Positions 1 through 8,899 are shown, numbered from the stretch's first letter. The stretch is 64,000 nucleotides of DNA from JBFMHP01 sp040752855 (GCA_040752855.1 JBFMHP010000027.1:1-64000); one strand, 5' to 3'. Notes: a model not told the origin generated them from the sequence alone. Program-made: numbers and translations.

Positions 1-57
1 ACGAGTGCGCTTGCGGAACTTTTCGAAACTGCCTTCGGCGAGCGTTTGTTGTTTCAT
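1..57 (-). CDS. IS5-family transposase, N-terminal fragment
   Basis: The minus strand from 57 encodes 19 residues, MKQQTLAEGSFEKFRKRTR, before the window ends. This matches the typical opening of IS5-group DDE transposases, in which a MKQQT-x-AE start is followed by a conserved F-x-K/R-x-x-K/R-x-T-R-R stretch. Only this N-terminus is visible, so neither the catalytic DDE residues nor intactness can be judged. The start is the first ATG downstream of the presumed left end. The gene is oriented away from the interrupted treY. Confidence 0.7.
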   Translation of the reverse strand, partial: MKQQTLAEGSFEKFRKRTR

Positions 58-124
58 CCAGATATTCCATCTCTTGTTTGTTGCGCTCTATTATCGCAGA
101 CTTTAGGAATTAATCAGAGGTTCC
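1..124 (-). mobile_element. IS5-family insertion sequence, one terminus (truncated by window edge)
   Basis: The first 124 bases look like the end of an insertion sequence reading to the left. The likely terminal inverted repeat, read inward on the minus strand, starts GGAACCTCTGATTAATTCC at about 124-106. It abuts CTAA at 125-128, which fits the YTAR target preferred by IS5-family elements. A transposase start lies at 57 on the minus strand. To the right, treY coding resumes in mid-gene, so the element has disrupted treY. The other end and the second copy of the target duplication lie outside the window, so the exact boundary is inferred. Confidence 0.75.
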
Positions 125-128
125 CTAA

Positions 129-1660
129 TCCCGCAGACCCGCGATTATACGCTCAATAGCCTGCGGCAGGCGCTCTGCGAAGTGATTGCCTTCTTTCCCG
201 TCTATCGCGTCTATGTGCGGGAAGGGAGTGTCACTGCCCTGGATCGCCGCTACGTCGAATGGGCGGTGGCGCGCGCCAAGAAAACAAATCACGCGGTCGA
301 TGTCAGTATTTATGATTTTATCAAGGCGGTGTTGCTGCTGGATGCAGCCGCGGGCATGGATGAGGGTTATCAAGCCGCAGTGACCGCCCTGGCCATGAAG
401 GTTCAACAGCTCACCAGTCCCGTGATGGCCAAGGGCTGTGAGGATACAGCATTCTATCGTTATCATCGCCTGACTTCCTTGAATGAAGTGGGCGGCGAAC
501 CGCTCCAGTATTTCGCTTCCGCCAAGGCCTTTCATGCCGAGAATCACAAGCGGTTGGAGTACTGGCCTCATGCCATGCTCAACAGTGCGACGCATGACAG
601 CAAGCGCGGCGAGGACGTGCGCGCCCGCATCAATGTGATTTCCGAGATGCCGGTTGAGTGGCAGAGGTGCGTGCGTCGCTGGCGGCACATCAATCGCCAT
701 CATAAACTCCAGCTCGCCGATGGCTACGCGCCATCGGCCAATGATGAGTACCTGTTATATCAAACCTTGATTGGGACATGGCCGCTGCAGGAAATGGACG
801 CGGCAGCGCATGCAAGGTTCGTGTCTCGCGTCGAGGCGTACATGATCAAGGCGGCGCGCGAAGCAAAACAATACACAAGTTGGAGTAGTCAGAGTGCAGG
901 ATATGAAAATGCGCTCTCCGATTTTATCAGACGGCTGCTTGAGCCATTGGACAAGAACATCTTCTTAACGGATTTTTTGCCATTGCAGAAACGGATCGCG
1001 CGGTTTGGATTATTCAATTCACTGTCCCAGGTCATGTTGAAGATGACTTCGCCGGGCGTTCCGGATGTGTATCAAGGCAATGAGTTGTGGGAGTTCAGTC
1101 TGGTCGATCCGGATAATCGTCGCCCTGTCGACTACGCCGTGCGCGATCGCATGCTGGCTGATATGGAACAATACCATTCTCAGATCTCCCAGGAGCAACT
1201 TTCCGCGCACCTGCGCGGGTTGGTGGCCACGATCGCAGATGGCCGCGCGAAGTTATATGTGACATGGCGGCTGTTGCGAGCTCGCAGACACTGGCCGCGG
1301 GTCTTTCAAGCGGGGACATACCAGCCATTTGAGGCCGTGGGTGCGCGCGCGAATCATTTGATCAGCTTTGCGCGTTCCAGTGATGACTTCAGTTTCATCA
1401 CGGTTGCGCCGCGATGGATTTCACGGCTGGTCTCCGCCGATGACGGCTTGCCGCTGGGCGAGGCGGTATGGAGCGGCACCGCAATCGACGTTCCCCAGCT
1501 CGCCGTCGGCGCCCGCGGCATCAATATGTTGACTGGTGAAACCGTCGAGGTTGTTTCTCGCGCGTCAGTGCCGGCGCTTCCGGTCGAGGTGCTGCTCGGA
1601 ACGTTTCCAGTGGCTTTGCTGCGCTTTGATGCGAAGGCTCATGGTAGAGATACTTGCTAG
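129..1660 (+). pseudogene. treY: Malto-oligosyltrehalose synthase, 3' fragment cut by IS
   Basis: TreY rearranges the reducing end of malto-oligosaccharides to a trehalose unit, which TreZ then releases as trehalose. The reading frame from the IS junction gives TRDYTLNSLRQAL (from about 137) and then FFPVYRVYV, a conserved TreY stretch. Near the C-terminal end it has SPGVPDVYQGNELWEFSLVD (about 1050-1112), the family signature. About 505 residues remain out of the roughly 900 usual for TreY, so the N-terminal half with much of the catalytic barrel is missing here. The first ATG in frame is at 182 but would start inside a conserved segment and is not a true start. No treZ or treS neighbour is present. 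The missing half may lie beyond the IS, outside the window. Confidence 0.85.
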
Positions 1661-2115
1661 GACGATCGCTAGCAAAGCTTCACTCGGCGAGCGGTTAGCC
1701 GCCCGCCTTTGGAGCCACCAATGTGGCGACCGGCGTTGAAGTGCTTGAAAAGGGTTGAGGAATTTTCGGTGCGCTGATTGCGCAGCTTGTACATGCCAGC
1801 CGGTCTCGCTTGCAGACTGGGTCAGGTTTGGGCGCTCGCGTTCGTTTTGCTTTCCGTTACGGAACTGCACAAATACATTCGTTCAGAAAAAAATGCTGCG
1901 GTGATCTAAAGCTTGTTGGGTGTCGAGTGGCTTTATAAAACTGCAATCGCGTACTAACCTTATTAAGGAAAGAAAATCGCATTTTCTGCTTTCCGCGCCC
2001 TGAGAATTTTAGTATGGAATTACTTGGAGCTTCCTTGATCGGAGTGACGGGTAGATTTTCGATGGCTGGCCTGTCAGCAAGGTCGCGTATACGTTCAAAT
2101 TGACGAGGAGGTTTT
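1661..2115. other. Intergenic region without recognised gene
   Basis: About 455 bases separate the treY remnant from the DUF883 gene. I see no coding sequence that looks real on either strand. There is an imperfect inverted repeat near 1970-1999 (GGAAAG and AAAAT answered by ATTTT and CTTTCC), possibly an old terminator or operator. A strong ribosome-binding site, GAGGAGG, precedes the start at 2116. Confidence 0.5.
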
Positions 2116-2439
2116 ATGGCGGATGATGCAATACGCAAGGAGCTTGATGCCCTCAAAGCAGACATTGCGCAATTGCGTGGCGACATTGTTGGATTGACGC
2201 ACGCGGTGAAAGGTGCCGCTTCTGAAAAGATGGCGAGCACGAAGGCGCACACGGAAGAACAGCTGCGCGGTGCGTGGCAGGATATCGAACACCGGTTAGA
2301 GGATCTGCTCGCTCAAAGCAAGGCGGCATACAATAAAGCAGAGCAGAAAGTCAGCGAACATCCTGTGGGCAGTGTGCTCACTGCTTTCGGACTCGGGTTT
2401 ATCATTGCCAAACTGATTGATATGAGAGGCCGGCACTGA
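2116..2439 (+). CDS. DUF883 family (ElaB/YqjD-like) membrane-anchored protein
   Basis: This 107-residue protein has the layout of the DUF883 (ElaB/YqjD/YgaM) family. A charged, helical N-terminal region of about 75 residues begins MADDAIRKELDALKADIAQL and looks like an amphipathic coiled coil. It is followed by the C-terminal family signature SEHPVGSVLTAFGLGFIIAKL, which forms one transmembrane segment at about residues 82-101 and is followed by a basic tail. E. coli YqjD and ElaB are inner-membrane proteins reported to bind ribosomes in stationary phase; that role is family knowledge and not shown here. A GAGGAGG site sits 5-6 bases before the ATG. It heads a three-gene set like E. coli yqjD-yqjE-yqjK. 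Confidence 0.85.
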   Translation: MADDAIRKELDALKADIAQLRGDIVGLTHAVKGAASEKMASTKAHTEEQLRGAWQDIEHRLEDLLAQSKAAYNKAEQKVSEHPVGSVLTAFGLGFIIAKLIDMRGRH

Positions 2440-2444
2440 ATCCC

Positions 2445-2711
2445 GTGACGGAATACATCATTGCCCTGATGGATTTGTTGGAGGCCGAGGGAAGGGAGTT
2501 GCGCCGCACGGTCATGCGCACCGGCATCGGGTTGGTGTGTTTGGCCGTGGCAGGGTTGGTTGCTGTCATTGGCCTGTGCTTTTGTCTGTGGGCGGTTTAT
2601 CAGGCTTTGGCCGCCATGGTTGGTCCGGCGACCGCCGCGATGATCGTCGGTCTATTGATGTTGTCCTTAGCGGGATTGATCGCATGGATCGCAATGCGTC
2701 TCGCCCGTTGA
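2445..2711 (+). CDS. YqjE-like / phage-holin-III-like small membrane protein
   Basis: This 88-residue protein starts at GTG 2445, five bases after the DUF883 gene, and is probably translationally coupled to it. Two hydrophobic segments are clear, at about residues 26-50 (IGLVCLAVAGLVAVIGLCFC) and 57-85, with a short polar loop containing a proline between them. The N-terminal 22 residues are amphipathic and charged (LLEAEGRELRRTVMR). Size, topology and position behind a DUF883 gene match the YqjE / putative holin superfamily III proteins of Proteobacteria. Function is unknown; despite the family name there is no reason to infer lysis here. It overlaps the next gene by 28 bases. Confidence 0.7.
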   Translation: MTEYIIALMDLLEAEGRELRRTVMRTGIGLVCLAVAGLVAVIGLCFCLWAVYQALAAMVGPATAAMIVGLLMLSLAGLIAWIAMRLAR

Positions 2712-2923
2712 CTCCCGCGGAAGCGAAGGCCAGGCTGCGCGCAGTCGCCCAGGAAGCCGGTCTGACGAACTGGATCGGCCGCCACAAATGGCCGATTCTG
2801 GCAGCGGCGATGGCGACTGGTTTTCTTGCAGGACGCAGGCCTGTACCCGTCGCCATCGGGATGCAGTTGATGCGCCGATTAACGCCGATCTTGTTGACCA
2901 TGTTGCTTCGCAAACGTTTGTGA
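2684..2923 (+). CDS. Small hypothetical protein, third gene of the DUF883 set (YqjK-like position)
   Basis: From ATG 2684 this frame encodes 79 residues rich in Arg and Ala with one weak hydrophobic segment (PILAAAMATGFLAGRRPVPV, about residues 36-55). Its N-terminal part, PLTPAEAKARLRAVAQEAGL, is a charged helix, and the C-terminus is strongly basic (LLRKRL). The frame is open further upstream to 2537, but that would overlap almost all of the preceding gene, so the short form is preferred. The 28-base overlap with the YqjE-like gene suggests coupled translation. In E. coli the third gene of this set, yqjK, is also short, basic and of unknown function; homology is not certain from sequence alone. 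Confidence 0.6.
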   Translation: MDRNASRPLTPAEAKARLRAVAQEAGLTNWIGRHKWPILAAAMATGFLAGRRPVPVAIGMQLMRRLTPILLTMLLRKRL

Positions 2924-3084
2924 AGCGCACGCCCGTGCAGCGGATGTTCTGGGTTTGGTGTGCTGCACAGATTTCGTATTTCATTCGCCGAAATAAAAAA
3001 GGGCTGACTTGTAACGCTATGATTGGCGGAACTCTCGAGTGTGCCGGCGAACGTTAGTTATCCGAAGCCATCCCGGAGCAAGCA

Positions 3085-3567
3085 TCAATCCCGGAAGTTG
3101 GTGAACTGAAGCGGCAATTCCAGTTCGGCCTTGCGCAGCATGGCGATGACCTCTTGCAAGTCATCCCGACTCTTGCCGCTCACGCGCACTTGCTCGCCCT
3201 GTATCTGGGTCTGGACCTTGAGTTTGCTGTCCTTGATCATCTTGACGATCTGCTTTGCCAATGGCTGGTCGAGGCCCTGTCGAAGTTTGACTGCTTGGCG
3301 CGCCTGCTTTCCGGCGATTTCAGGGTCTTTCGCCTCCAGGCAAGCGATGTCCACGCCGCGCTTGGCGAGTTTGTTGCGCAGAATGTCCATCATCTGCTGC
3401 AACTGAAATTCGACCTCTGCGCACAAGGTGATCTCATCATCTTTGCGTTCGAAGCGGGCATCCACGCCTTTGAAATCGAAGCGGGTGGTAATCTCGCGAT
3501 TGGCCTGGTCCACGGCGTTGGTGACTTCATGCATATCCACTTCGGATACGACATCGAATGACGGCAT
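3085..3567 (-). CDS. yajQ: YajQ family nucleotide / cyclic-di-GMP-binding protein
   Basis: This 160-residue protein opens MPSFDVVSEVDMHEVTNAVD and contains TRFDFKG at about residues 28-34, the YajQ (DUF520) family hallmark, and ends ELPLQFTNFRD like other members. YajQ proteins have two ferredoxin-like domains. A Xanthomonas member binds cyclic di-GMP and a transcription factor; others bind nucleotides or tRNA, so the exact role here is open. Length is standard (about 160-165). A clear AGGAGA site precedes the ATG by seven bases. It stands alone, downstream of the tRNA-Ser gene on the same strand. Confidence 0.95.
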   Translation of the reverse strand: MPSFDVVSEVDMHEVTNAVDQANREITTRFDFKGVDARFERKDDEITLCAEVEFQLQQMMDILRNKLAKRGVDIACLEAKDPEIAGKQARQAVKLRQGLDQPLAKQIVKMIKDSKLKVQTQIQGEQVRVSGKSRDDLQEVIAMLRKAELELPLQFTNFRD

Positions 3568-3842
3568 GTTCTTTCTCCTCTGAATAGCGAGTGATCGATG
3601 AATTATACCATCCGGCCAGCAATTCAGTGGTGGGGCGACCGCTTGGCAAGGGCGGATATTTTACTGTTTTAAAATTAGCAGTCGTCAAACGGTGTTGTTT
3701 TCTTCAGCAGGCGGAAAAATGTTCAACGGCACGGGGCATGAACACAGAGGCAATGGTTTGGCGATCGACATCGAGTGTGCGGATTGACTGGTTCTGTGAT
3801 CTTTGGAATGGGGCTGAATAAAGTTCGCATCCCCTGTAAAGA

Positions 3843-3930
3843 TGGCGGAGAGAGAGGGATTCGAACCCTCGATACGTTGCCGTATACACACTTTCCAGGC
3901 GTGCTCCTTCGACCGCTCGGACATCTCTCC
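3843..3930 (-). tRNA. tRNA-Ser (anticodon GGA)
   Basis: Read on the minus strand the gene starts GGAGAGATGTCCGAG, has a TTCGAATCC T-loop, and ends TCTCTCCGCCA. The acceptor stem GGAGAGA pairs perfectly with TCTCTCC, followed by discriminator G and an encoded CCA. The anticodon stem-loop reads CACGC-CTGGAAA-GTGTG, giving anticodon GGA (Ser UCC/UCU). The long variable arm (TATACGGCAACGTATC) is typical of type II serine tRNAs. Length is 88 bases including CCA. No integrase gene or att-like repeat was seen beside it. Confidence 0.97.
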
Positions 3931-4142
3931 ACAGTGCTGAACTTCCGCAGCGCGCAAAGGTTAAACCAGAATCACTTTTAACGCAAACCTTCTGATCCGG
4001 TGCCGCACCTTGCACGAGGCTTCGCGTTCTGCGGACAGGGAGTATGGTGGTTAAAGATCGCATACGCCGCGTCGATACCCATGGTATCGGAAGATCATGG
4101 TCTTCCCTGCGACACTCCTAAGTACATAAAAATTAACATCTT

Positions 4143-5000
4143 ATGGTATTCATACTCGGTTATCTGGTTATCATCGGTACGGTGTTTGGCGGCTATTTGA
4201 TGGCCCATGGGATTCTGGGCGCCCTGTGGCAGCCGGCGGAGCTGGTCATCATCGGGGGCGGGGCGCTGGGCGCCTTTATCGCCTCCAATCCGCCCAAGGT
4301 GCTCAAGGCGGTGTTGAAGAGCCTGCCACTGTTGTTCAAGGGGTCGAAATACAACAAGGCGCTGTATCTGGATTTGCTGGGATTGATGTATGACCTGTTC
4401 AGCAAGTCGCGCAAGGAAGGCTTGATGTCGCTGGAGGCGGACATCGAGGAGCCGGAGAACAGCGAGATCTTCAATAAGTATCCCAAGATACTGCATGATC
4501 ACCACACCGTTGAGTTTATCTGCGACTACATCCGCCTGATGGTGGGGGGGACGATGAATCCCTTCGAGCTGGAAAATCTGATGGATGTGGAGCTGGAAAC
4601 CCATCATCAAGAAGGCCATCTGCCGAGCTCCTCGGTGCAGACCCTGGCCGACAGCCTGCCGGCGTTCGGGATCGTCGCGGCGGTCATGGGCGTGGTCATC
4701 ACCATGGGTTCCCTGGGCGGGCCGGTGGAGGAGATCGGCGCGCACGTCGCCGCGGCGCTGGTTGGAACCTTCCTCGGGATATTGCTGGGCTACGGGTTTG
4801 TCGGGCCGATCGGGGCGCTGCTGGGCAGTATTTCGAATGAAGAAGGCAAGTTCTACGAGTGCATCAAGGTGTGCATGCTGGCGACCTTGAACGGCTATAA
4901 CCCGCAGGTGGCCGTGGAGTTCGGCCGCAAGAGCATCTATCCCAGCGTGCGCCCGGGCTTCCTTGAACTGGAAAACCACGTCAAGGGTAGAAAAGAGTAG
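4143..5000 (+). CDS. motA: Flagellar motor stator protein MotA
   Basis: MotA forms, with MotB, the proton-driven stator that turns the flagellar rotor. The 285-residue product has the expected four membrane segments (about 3-22, 31-48, 171-190 and 200-222) and a large cytoplasmic loop. Residues known from E. coli MotA appear at identical positions: Arg90 and Glu98 for rotor contact, and Pro173 (SLPAFGIVA) and Pro222 (VGPIGALLG) for torque generation. motB follows 14 bases later on the same strand. No other flagellar genes are in the window, which is common for motAB. Ion type (proton or sodium) cannot be settled here, but the match is to MotA proper rather than PomA. Confidence 0.97.
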   Translation: MVFILGYLVIIGTVFGGYLMAHGILGALWQPAELVIIGGGALGAFIASNPPKVLKAVLKSLPLLFKGSKYNKALYLDLLGLMYDLFSKSRKEGLMSLEADIEEPENSEIFNKYPKILHDHHTVEFICDYIRLMVGGTMNPFELENLMDVELETHHQEGHLPSSSVQTLADSLPAFGIVAAVMGVVITMGSLGGPVEEIGAHVAAALVGTFLGILLGYGFVGPIGALLGSISNEEGKFYECIKVCMLATLNGYNPQVAVEFGRKSIYPSVRPGFLELENHVKGRKE

Positions 5001-5014
5001 TCGGCTGACGCGCC

Positions 5015-6118
5015 ATGCTGGAAAAAAATCAACCGATTGTTGTTAAGAAGATCAAGAAGGGCGGACACGCCCATCATGGCGGCGCCTGGAAGATCGCCTA
5101 TGCGGATTTCGTCACCGCGATGATGGCGTTCTTTTTGCTGATGTGGCTGCTGGCGATGACCACGCCGGAGCAGAAGCGGGCGATTTCCGAATACTTCCAG
5201 AATCCCACCTCGACCGTGGGCGGACAGCAGGGCGCGAGCAGCAGTCTCATTTCGGTCGGCAGCACCATCGCTTTTGAAACGTCCAGCCTTGGGAACAATC
5301 CCAATCCCACCTACCAGGGGCCGAGAAGCGAGTACACCGTGCCCAACGACAATGATGCGAAGAAGCGGGTGGAAGAGCTGGAATTGAAGAGCCTGGAGAA
5401 TCTCAAGGAGCAGATCGAGCAAGCCATCGAGCAGAATCAACGGCTCTTGCCGTTCAAGGATCAACTGAAACTCGATATGACCAAGGACGGCCTGGTGATC
5501 CAGGTGATGGATAAGAACAATCGACCGATGTTCGCCCTCGGCAGCGCCGAGGTGCAGCCGTACATGATCGGGATACTGCATGAGCTGGCGAAGTTCATCA
5601 ATGAAGTGCCGAATAATATCAGCCTGGCCGGGCACACCGACGCCTTGTCCTATAGCTCCAATGCCGGCTACACCAACTGGGAGCTCTCCAGCGACCGGGC
5701 CAATGCCTCGCGGCGCGAGTTGATCGCCGGCGGGATGAATCCGGACAAGATCAGCCGCGTGCAGGGCTTGGCATCGACCGCGTTGCATGATGCGAAGGAC
5801 CCCTACAATCCAATCAATCGCCGTATCAGTATTACCGTGCTCAAGCAGAGCGCGTTTGATGCCATCCGCGAGGAAGGCGCGGTAGCTCCGTCGGCGACAC
5901 CCGCCGAGACGCCCGCGGCCGATCCGGCGGCCACCGCGCCGCATTCGTCCGTAGCCACACCGCCAGATCAGGCCGGCGCCGCGCCGGCGCCGCAAGAATC
6001 TGCGCTGCCACAGCCGGGCGGTGTGACCTCGCCGCCGAGCCTGATCAACCTGCCGGCGCTGCCCGATGCACCGCTCAATAAGACGGAAGAAGTGCCCAAC
6101 ACGCGCAGCCGGCACTAG
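5015..6118 (+). CDS. motB: Flagellar motor stator protein MotB
   Basis: MotB anchors the stator to peptidoglycan and carries the ion-binding aspartate. The single membrane segment (KIAYADFVTAMMAFFLLMWL, about residues 26-45) contains Asp31, equivalent to the essential E. coli Asp32. A periplasmic plug and linker follow, then an OmpA-like peptidoglycan-binding domain at about residues 165-275 with AGHTDAL and NRRISITVL. A Pro/Ala-rich tail of about 90 residues extends past the OmpA domain and makes the protein longer (367) than E. coli MotB (308). The stop codon lies inside the CTAG target of a palindromic repeat that starts immediately after it. Confidence 0.97.
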   Translation: MLEKNQPIVVKKIKKGGHAHHGGAWKIAYADFVTAMMAFFLLMWLLAMTTPEQKRAISEYFQNPTSTVGGQQGASSSLISVGSTIAFETSSLGNNPNPTYQGPRSEYTVPNDNDAKKRVEELELKSLENLKEQIEQAIEQNQRLLPFKDQLKLDMTKDGLVIQVMDKNNRPMFALGSAEVQPYMIGILHELAKFINEVPNNISLAGHTDALSYSSNAGYTNWELSSDRANASRRELIAGGMNPDKISRVQGLASTALHDAKDPYNPINRRISITVLKQSAFDAIREEGAVAPSATPAETPAADPAATAPHSSVATPPDQAGAAPAPQESALPQPGGVTSPPSLINLPALPDAPLNKTEEVPNTRSRH

Positions 6119-6299
6119 CCCGGATATTTCACCACGAATCTACTGCGGCCGCGTAATCCATTGAATCTTCGTGACGTACTCGCTTTTGCCGGTTCGACAG
6201 AGTGTCGACTATGCCTTCACCGTCAAAAGCTCCGTGCGCCACGAATCTTCGATGCCTTACGCGCCCTCGCTACGATCCGTGGTGAAATATCCGGGCTAG
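6115..6299. repeat. Palindromic MITE-like repeat, family A copy 1 (177 bp, CTAG-flanked)
   Basis: The element spans 6119-6295. It begins CCCGGATATTTCACCACG and ends with the inverse, CGTGGTGAAATATCCGGG. The two arms are imperfect complements along their length, so the whole unit can fold into a long hairpin. It is flanked by CTAG on both sides (6115-6118 and 6296-6299), consistent with a 4-bp target duplication of the YTAR type. The left CTAG contains the motB stop codon. No open frame inside it looks real. Copies lie at 8650 (half length) and 19326 (full length, opposite orientation). Confidence 0.85.
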
Positions 6300-6401
6300 G
6301 AGTCTGCGCGGCAGAGAAACGCGTCGCGCAGATTCCTAGTCGGCAGAATTATTTTCCCTCGGTGGTTTCCGCCATGCGCATTCCCCGTTACAATGCGCTG
6401 C

Positions 6402-7505
6402 ATGTCAGGTAATTCATTCGGAAAACTGTTTACCGTCACTACCTTCGGGGAAAGCCATGGGCTGGCCCTGGGGGCAATCGTTGACGGCTGCCCGCCCGGC
6501 CTCGAGCTTTCGGAAGAGGATTTGCAGCACGATCTCGACCGCAGAAAGCCCGGCACCTCGCGCCACACCACGCAGCGGCGCGAAGAAGACAAGGTAAAGA
6601 TCCTCTCCGGGGTGTTCGAGGGCAAGACCACCGGCACGCCCATCGGCTTGCTGATCGAGAACACCGATCAGCGCTCCAAGGATTATTCCGATATCAAGGA
6701 CCGTTTCCGCCCCGGCCATGCCGATTACACTTATCTGCAAAAATACGGTATCCGCGACTATCGCGGCGGCGGCCGTTCCTCGGCGCGCGAGACCGCCATG
6801 CGCGTGGCCGCCGGGGCGATCGCCAAGAAATATCTCAAACAGCGTTTTGGCATCGAGATCCGCGGCTACCTCGCCCAGCTGGGGCCGATCAAGCCCGTGG
6901 CCTTCGATTGGGCGGAGGTGGAGAACAATCCGTTTTTTTGCCCGGATGCGGCCAAGGTCCCCGAGCTGGAGGCCTATATGGACGCCCTACGCAAGGAAGG
7001 CAATTCCATCGGTGCGCGCATCACCGTGGCGGCCAGCGGCGTGCCGGTGGGTTTGGGTGAGCCGATCTTCGACCGGCTCGACGCGGATCTTGCCCATGCC
7101 TTGATGAGCATCAATGCCGTGAAAGGGGTGGAGATCGGCGATGGTTTCGCGGTGGTGGAGCAGAAAGGCACCGAGCATCGCGATGAGATGTCGCCGCGCG
7201 GCTATCTGAGCAATCATGCGGGCGGAATACTCGGCGGCATCTCCAGCGGCCAGGACATCATCGCCAGCATCGCCCTCAAGCCCACCTCCAGCATTCGCAT
7301 CCCGGGGCAAAGCATTTCGGTGACGGGTGAGCCGGTGGAAGTGGTTACGACCGGACGCCACGATCCCTGTGTCGGCATCCGCGCCACGCCGATTGCCGAG
7401 GCCATGGTGGCCTTGGTGCTGATGGATCATGCCCTGCGGCATCGCGCGCAGAATGCCGATGTCACCTGCGCGACTCCCGTGATTCCAGGCAAGGTCGTGG
7501 AATAA
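6402..7505 (+). CDS. aroC: Chorismate synthase
   Basis: AroC converts 5-enolpyruvylshikimate-3-phosphate to chorismate with reduced FMN, the last step of the shikimate pathway that feeds the trpFBA genes downstream in this window. The product (367 residues) starts MSGNSFGKLFTVTTFGESHG, the family signature, and has GGGRSSARETAMRVAAGAIA and HDPCVGIRATPIAEAM further on. Length is normal. An in-frame ATG nine bases upstream (6393) exists, but the chosen ATG gives the conserved N-terminus. The MFS gene follows 11 bases later, so the two are probably co-transcribed. Confidence 0.97.
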   Translation: MSGNSFGKLFTVTTFGESHGLALGAIVDGCPPGLELSEEDLQHDLDRRKPGTSRHTTQRREEDKVKILSGVFEGKTTGTPIGLLIENTDQRSKDYSDIKDRFRPGHADYTYLQKYGIRDYRGGGRSSARETAMRVAAGAIAKKYLKQRFGIEIRGYLAQLGPIKPVAFDWAEVENNPFFCPDAAKVPELEAYMDALRKEGNSIGARITVAASGVPVGLGEPIFDRLDADLAHALMSINAVKGVEIGDGFAVVEQKGTEHRDEMSPRGYLSNHAGGILGGISSGQDIIASIALKPTSSIRIPGQSISVTGEPVEVVTTGRHDPCVGIRATPIAEAMVALVLMDHALRHRAQNADVTCATPVIPGKVVE

Positions 7506-7516
7506 ATCGAGCCGCC

Positions 7517-8653
7517 ATGCCTTATTGGCGCCTCTCCACATTCTATCTGTTCTACTTTGTGTCCATCGGCGCCTTCGTGCCGTACTGGACGCTCTATCTG
7601 AAATCCCTCGGTTACAGCTCGGCGGAGATCGGCGAGCTCATGGCGGTGATCATGATCACCAAGGTGGTCTCGCCCAACGTCTGGGGCTGGCTTGCCGATC
7701 ACACCGGGCGGCGCATGCTGATCGTGCAGATCGGTTGCGTGTGCGCCGCGTTGGGTTTCGTTGGGGTCTTCTTCGCCGAGAACTATTGGCAGCTCATGCT
7801 GGTGATGCTGTTCTACAGCTTCTTTTGGAACGCCACGCTCCCGCAGTTCGAGGCGACCACCTTGAACCATCTCGGCGACAATCCGCATCGCTACAGCATG
7901 ATCCGACTCTGGGGTTCCATCGGGTTCATCATTGCCGTGGCGCTCCTGGGGCAGATTTTGGCGATCGAAGGCGCGATGATCGTGCCGCAGGTTTTGCTGG
8001 CGGTCCTCGCCGTCATCGCGCTGATGAGTCTGTGGATGCCGGCGGAGCGTGTCGATACAACACCGTCAGTGGATTCCGAGCCGCTGCTCCAAGTATTGAG
8101 GAAGCCCCAGGTGGCGGCGGTGCTGGTGGCCTGTTTTCTCAATCAGGCGAGCCACGGTCCGTATTACACCTTTTACACCATCTATCTGGAGACGCACGGT
8201 TATTCGAGCGGCGTCATCGGGCTGCTTTGGGCGCTCGGGGTGATCGCCGAGGTCGGGGTATTCCTGATCATGCACCGCTTGGTGCAGGGGATCGGGCTGC
8301 GGCGCTTGTTCATGATCAGCATGATGCTGACCTCGGTGCGCTGGGTGATGATCGGGTTCGGCGTGGAGAATCCCGCGGTCTTGCTCGCGGCGCAGTTGCT
8401 GCATGCCGCCAGTTTCGGGATCTACCATGCGGTGGCGATCCAGTTGATACACCGGTTTTTCAAGGGCAAGCACCAAGGCAAGGGGCAAGCGATGTACAGC
8501 AGCGTGAGCTTCGGGCTCGGCGGGGCGGTGGGGGCCTTGTATGCAGGATATCTCTGGGAGTGGGCCGGTGCGACCCAGACCTTCCTCGTCGCGGCCGTGC
8601 TGAGCGCCGCGGCGTATCTGGTGGTCTGGCGCGGGGTGAGAGGGATGCATTAA
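7517..8653 (+). CDS. MFS transporter (MFS_1-like, nucleoside/HcaT-type)
   Basis: This 378-residue polytopic membrane protein opens MPYWRLSTFYLFYFVSIGAF and has about twelve hydrophobic segments. WGWLADHTGRRM between helices 2 and 3 is the major-facilitator loop motif. N-terminal features (FVPYWTLYLKSLGYSSAEIG) resemble the MFS_1-like/PPP family that includes HcaT and nucleoside:proton symporters. No substrate can be assigned from sequence. It sits 11 bases behind aroC. Its TAA stop lies in the TTAA at 8650-8653, where a truncated copy of palindromic repeat family A has inserted. Confidence 0.85.
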   Translation: MPYWRLSTFYLFYFVSIGAFVPYWTLYLKSLGYSSAEIGELMAVIMITKVVSPNVWGWLADHTGRRMLIVQIGCVCAALGFVGVFFAENYWQLMLVMLFYSFFWNATLPQFEATTLNHLGDNPHRYSMIRLWGSIGFIIAVALLGQILAIEGAMIVPQVLLAVLAVIALMSLWMPAERVDTTPSVDSEPLLQVLRKPQVAAVLVACFLNQASHGPYYTFYTIYLETHGYSSGVIGLLWALGVIAEVGVFLIMHRLVQGIGLRRLFMISMMLTSVRWVMIGFGVENPAVLLAAQLLHAASFGIYHAVAIQLIHRFFKGKHQGKGQAMYSSVSFGLGGAVGALYAGYLWEWAGATQTFLVAAVLSAAAYLVVWRGVRGMH

Positions 8654-8730
8654 CCCGGATATTTCACCACGCATCTACTGCGGTCGCGTAATCCATTGAA
8701 TCTTCGTGACGTACTCGCTTTTGCCGGTTC
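8650..8730 (+). repeat. Palindromic repeat family A, copy 2 (left half only)
   Basis: From 8654 the sequence CCCGGATATTTCACCACG and the following bases match the left arm of copy 1 (6119 onward) almost base for base up to GCCGGTTC at 8730, about 77 bp. The right arm is absent. The insertion point is TTAA (8650-8653), which contains the stop codon of the MFS gene. The remnant may come from a deletion or from one-ended insertion. Confidence 0.85.
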
Positions 8731-8899
8731 TAAGCGGCCGATAAGCGCGGGGCTGCAATCTGAGACGAGCGCCTCATTTGAATTACGCATCGATTTTTGA
8801 GATGGTTAGCGGTGGGGATACGCCGGTCCAGGGGATCGGATGAGTGGTTGTCAGCAGGCGGTTTAAGCGGTTGCTAGGTTGAAACGTAGGGGGCTGTTC

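Noticed and set aside
2445..2711. Phage holin as evidence of a prophage remnant
   Set aside because: The gene belongs to a DUF883/YqjE-like chromosomal trio and no phage genes adjoin.
3704..4063. Minus-strand frames running through the tRNA-Ser gene
   Set aside because: They are translations of the tRNA itself and flanks; no ribosome-binding site or family similarity.
3568..4142. tRNA-Ser as a genomic-island attachment site
   Set aside because: No integrase, no repeated 3' tRNA end and no compositional change is visible next to it.
7525..8691. 388-residue plus-strand frame overlapping the MFS gene
   Set aside because: Its Arg/Gly/His-rich composition is typical of an out-of-frame translation; the overlapping frame encodes a coherent membrane transporter.
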